From NCBI RefSeq assembly GCF_964199755.1, contig NC_133918.1, positions 1,984,001 through 2,048,000 of the forward strand: DNA of 64,000 nucleotides, written 5' to 3'. A program made the translations under genes and the position numbers. Under the pieces are notes generated by a model that did no database searches, was not told the DNA's origin, and was given only the letters and a program-made list of their open reading frames with translations. Each line of letters begins with the position of its first letter. Within the stretch, counting starts at the first letter, position 1. This document shows, piece after piece, positions 62,901-64,000 of this stretch. This DNA comes from Larus michahellis (taxonomy: Eukaryota > Chordata > Aves > Charadriiformes > Laridae).

Positions 62901-63623
62901 GAGACCCTCCCTCACCAGCTGCTCAACCTGTCGGAGGAGGCGGCGCTGGAGCGGCTGGTGCAGTCGGAGGAGCCCTCGGTGCTGCTTTTCCCCCAGGACA
63001 GCGGAGCCGTGCTGGAGCAGCACTTGGGGGACTGGCAGCCGGAGGGGACCGTGCTGCAGCTGCTGATGGGCAAGCTGCAGGCGGTCATCCAGGAGCTGAG
63101 GGACATCCCGGCTTTCCAAGCCAACACGGGGCTTTTCCAGCATCTCCTGAGCTTCTGCTACTACCCGCCGGGGCCGGGAGAGGGTCAAGCCGTTGAGCGG
63201 CCGCCCGGCTCTGGGAAGCTCCACGCGCTGCTGCTGCTGAAGGCCCTGCAGACGGTGCGGGCGCGTTGGCAGGAGCGGCGGAAGGTGCTGCGGCAGAACC
63301 GCAGCGCGCGGCACCAGGCCCACTGCCGCCTGCAGGAGCTCACCATCGACCTGCACGACCGCAAGTTCATTGTCATGCCCACCATCTACGCGGCCAACAA
63401 CTGCGAGGGTCCCTGCAAGCTGCCCCTCTCCACCCGCGTCCCCAGCTTCTACTCGCACACGGTGCTGCTGCTGGGCATGCAGGAGCGGGGCTCACCCCTC
63501 CAGCGGGCTCCCTGCTGCGTGCCCGTCCGCTACTCCGACCAGCTCATCATCAGCCTCTCCGCGGAGGGGCTGGAGGTCCGCAAGTTCCCCAACATGGTGG
63601 CAGAGGAGTGCGGCTGTCGGTAG
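59363..63623 (+). CDS. AMH: AMH, anti-Mullerian hormone
   Basis: AMH is a secreted TGF-beta family dimer that signals through AMHR2 and drives regression of the Mullerian ducts; it also regulates follicle growth. Five exons join to 1989 bases, 662 residues. Seen in order: a signal peptide (MRAVLGVLLPCLVLLLPS), a long AMH prodomain with landmarks CFTRMTPVLLLLAK and LHALLLLKALQ, a furin-type site RQNR|S after residue 556, and a 106-residue mature domain with seven cysteines at domain positions 8, 34, 38, 71, 72, 103 and 105. It ends MVAEECGCR. The protein is longer than human AMH (560). The start is chosen for the signal peptide and GGGACCATGA context. It lies next to SF3A2 as in other vertebrates. 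Confidence 0.97.
60966..61144 (+). CDS. AMH: AMH exon 2
   Basis: Encodes VQWEAQAKLSFKLVFQAE, then LGELRVALLLFYLGRREG and LATGTGLAREQ. It aligns with the human VTWEPTPSLRFQ exon start as recalled. The donor is GTGGGT. Confidence 0.95.
61230..61622. repeat. 22/23-bp minisatellite in AMH intron 2
   Basis: About 17 units of CCATCCCCTCCCAGTCCCTT plus two or three bases. Variant units (CCATCTCCTTCCAG) recur every four to five units. The + strand is almost pure pyrimidine, so AMH pre-mRNA is C/U-rich here. It opens long artefactual frames on both strands (up to 580 and 386 codons). Confidence 0.95.
62075..62198 (+). CDS. AMH: AMH exon 3
   Basis: Encodes SLCLARDTQYLVLGATVA and SVARSSEQLSFQASLAIR, then RRGDG. 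It matches the human SLCPSRDTRYLVLAVD segment as recalled. Confidence 0.95.
62347..62539 (+). CDS. AMH: AMH exon 4
   Basis: Completes a Gly codon and encodes APLSPTETQQLLFGSDDK, then CFTRMTPVLLLLAKSRWE and a Glu-rich stretch up to PYPQL and a split Ser. CFTRMTP is an AMH signature. The donor GTCCGT is weak, and intron 4 is only 165 bases. Confidence 0.95.
62705..63623 (+). CDS. AMH: AMH exon 5 (cleavage site and TGF-beta domain)
   Basis: Encodes the rest of the prodomain and the mature hormone. Sequons are ANAS, LNLS and QNRS. The RQNR cleavage motif ends at 63302 and the mature peptide starts at 63303. The cysteine-knot domain includes IYAANNCEGPCKLPL, RAPCCVPVRYSDQLIISL and FPNMVAEECGCR. 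Confidence 0.97.
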
Positions 63624-64000
63624 AGCTGTGCCCCCCCCCGCCGCCTCCCCGCTCGCCCTGGCCCTGCTCCCGCTCCGTTTCGCCCTCGCAGCCGGGGAGC
63701 TGGTGCTTTTCTCGCCGAGACGGGAGCTCCCCGCCTCTCCTTTCCCCGCGGTTTGGCTCGTTAGTATCGCTCTGGTTCTGGGTTCTGCAGCCGTGCCGGT
63801 CCCTGGGGGCTGCTCCACAGCCCGGCATTGCCCCACGCTGGCTCCCGACGCTGGGATGCCCCAGGTGCCCATGGGGCTGTGCCGCAGCGTGGCTCCGACC
63901 CCGTGGCGGGGCTTGGGCTGGATGCGGCACCGCAGGAGGGCAAGGCTTGGCTGATCCGTCCAGGATCGCGCTGATTTATCCCTTGCCTTCTGCTCCTGTC
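63624..64000 (+). other. AMH 3' flank / 3' UTR
   Basis: GC-rich sequence after the AMH stop. I see no AATAAA or ATTAAA before the window ends, so the poly(A) site is a variant signal or lies outside. No further gene was recognised. Confidence 0.6.

Overview
This is vertebrate nuclear DNA, most likely from a bird. It has spliced genes with GT/AG introns, several CR1 LINE 3' ends, compact GC-rich minisatellites, and the gene order DOT1L > PLEKHJ1 < SF3A2 > AMH >. The same block lies on human 19p13.3 and, from general knowledge, on chicken chromosome 28. No prokaryotic features, RNA genes or CRISPR arrays were seen. The species cannot be fixed from sequence alone, and crocodilians or turtles are not strictly excluded.

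Region 1 (1 to about 42 kb, + strand): the 3' five-sixths of DOT1L, the histone H3 lysine-79 methyltransferase. The exons for roughly the first 217 residues lie upstream of the window. Twenty shared coding exons join in one open frame. They carry the second half of the catalytic domain, the lysine-rich/AT-hook segment, the coiled coils, the AF9/ENL docking motifs and the long disordered tail. Two alternative 3' exons follow. One adds 195 residues (about 1740 in total). The other adds only the last residues before an early stop (about 1546 in total). These agree with the 1739- and 1537-residue human forms as I recall them. Several poly(A) signals are spread over a long 3' region that contains CR1 fragments.

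Region 2 (about 42.6 to 51.2 kb, - strand): PLEKHJ1, complete, six coding exons, 149 residues, convergent with DOT1L. Its introns hold a 39-bp tandem repeat and a C-rich low-complexity block.

Region 3 (51.2 to 57.2 kb, + strand): SF3A2 (SF3a66, U2 snRNP), complete coding sequence, eight coding exons, 315 residues. It lacks the long proline-rich heptad array of the mammalian protein. PLEKHJ1 and SF3A2 diverge from one GC-rich promoter with four ETS-type motifs. Both first introns are strongly G-rich on their non-template strands.

Region 4 (59.36 to 63.62 kb, + strand): AMH (anti-Mullerian hormone), complete, five exons, 662 residues, with a furin-type site and a seven-cysteine TGF-beta domain. 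Its proximal promoter holds a perfect SF-1 consensus and a TATA-like box. Intron 2 contains a pyrimidine-rich minisatellite.

The four genes do not form one pathway. They are a conserved synteny block: chromatin methylation (DOT1L), a small PH-domain protein (PLEKHJ1), splicing (SF3A2) and gonadal hormone signalling (AMH). I found no clearly new biological system. The most interesting points are the mirror-image G-skewed introns around the PLEKHJ1/SF3A2 promoter, the alternative DOT1L tails, and a glycosylation sequon across the AMH cleavage site.
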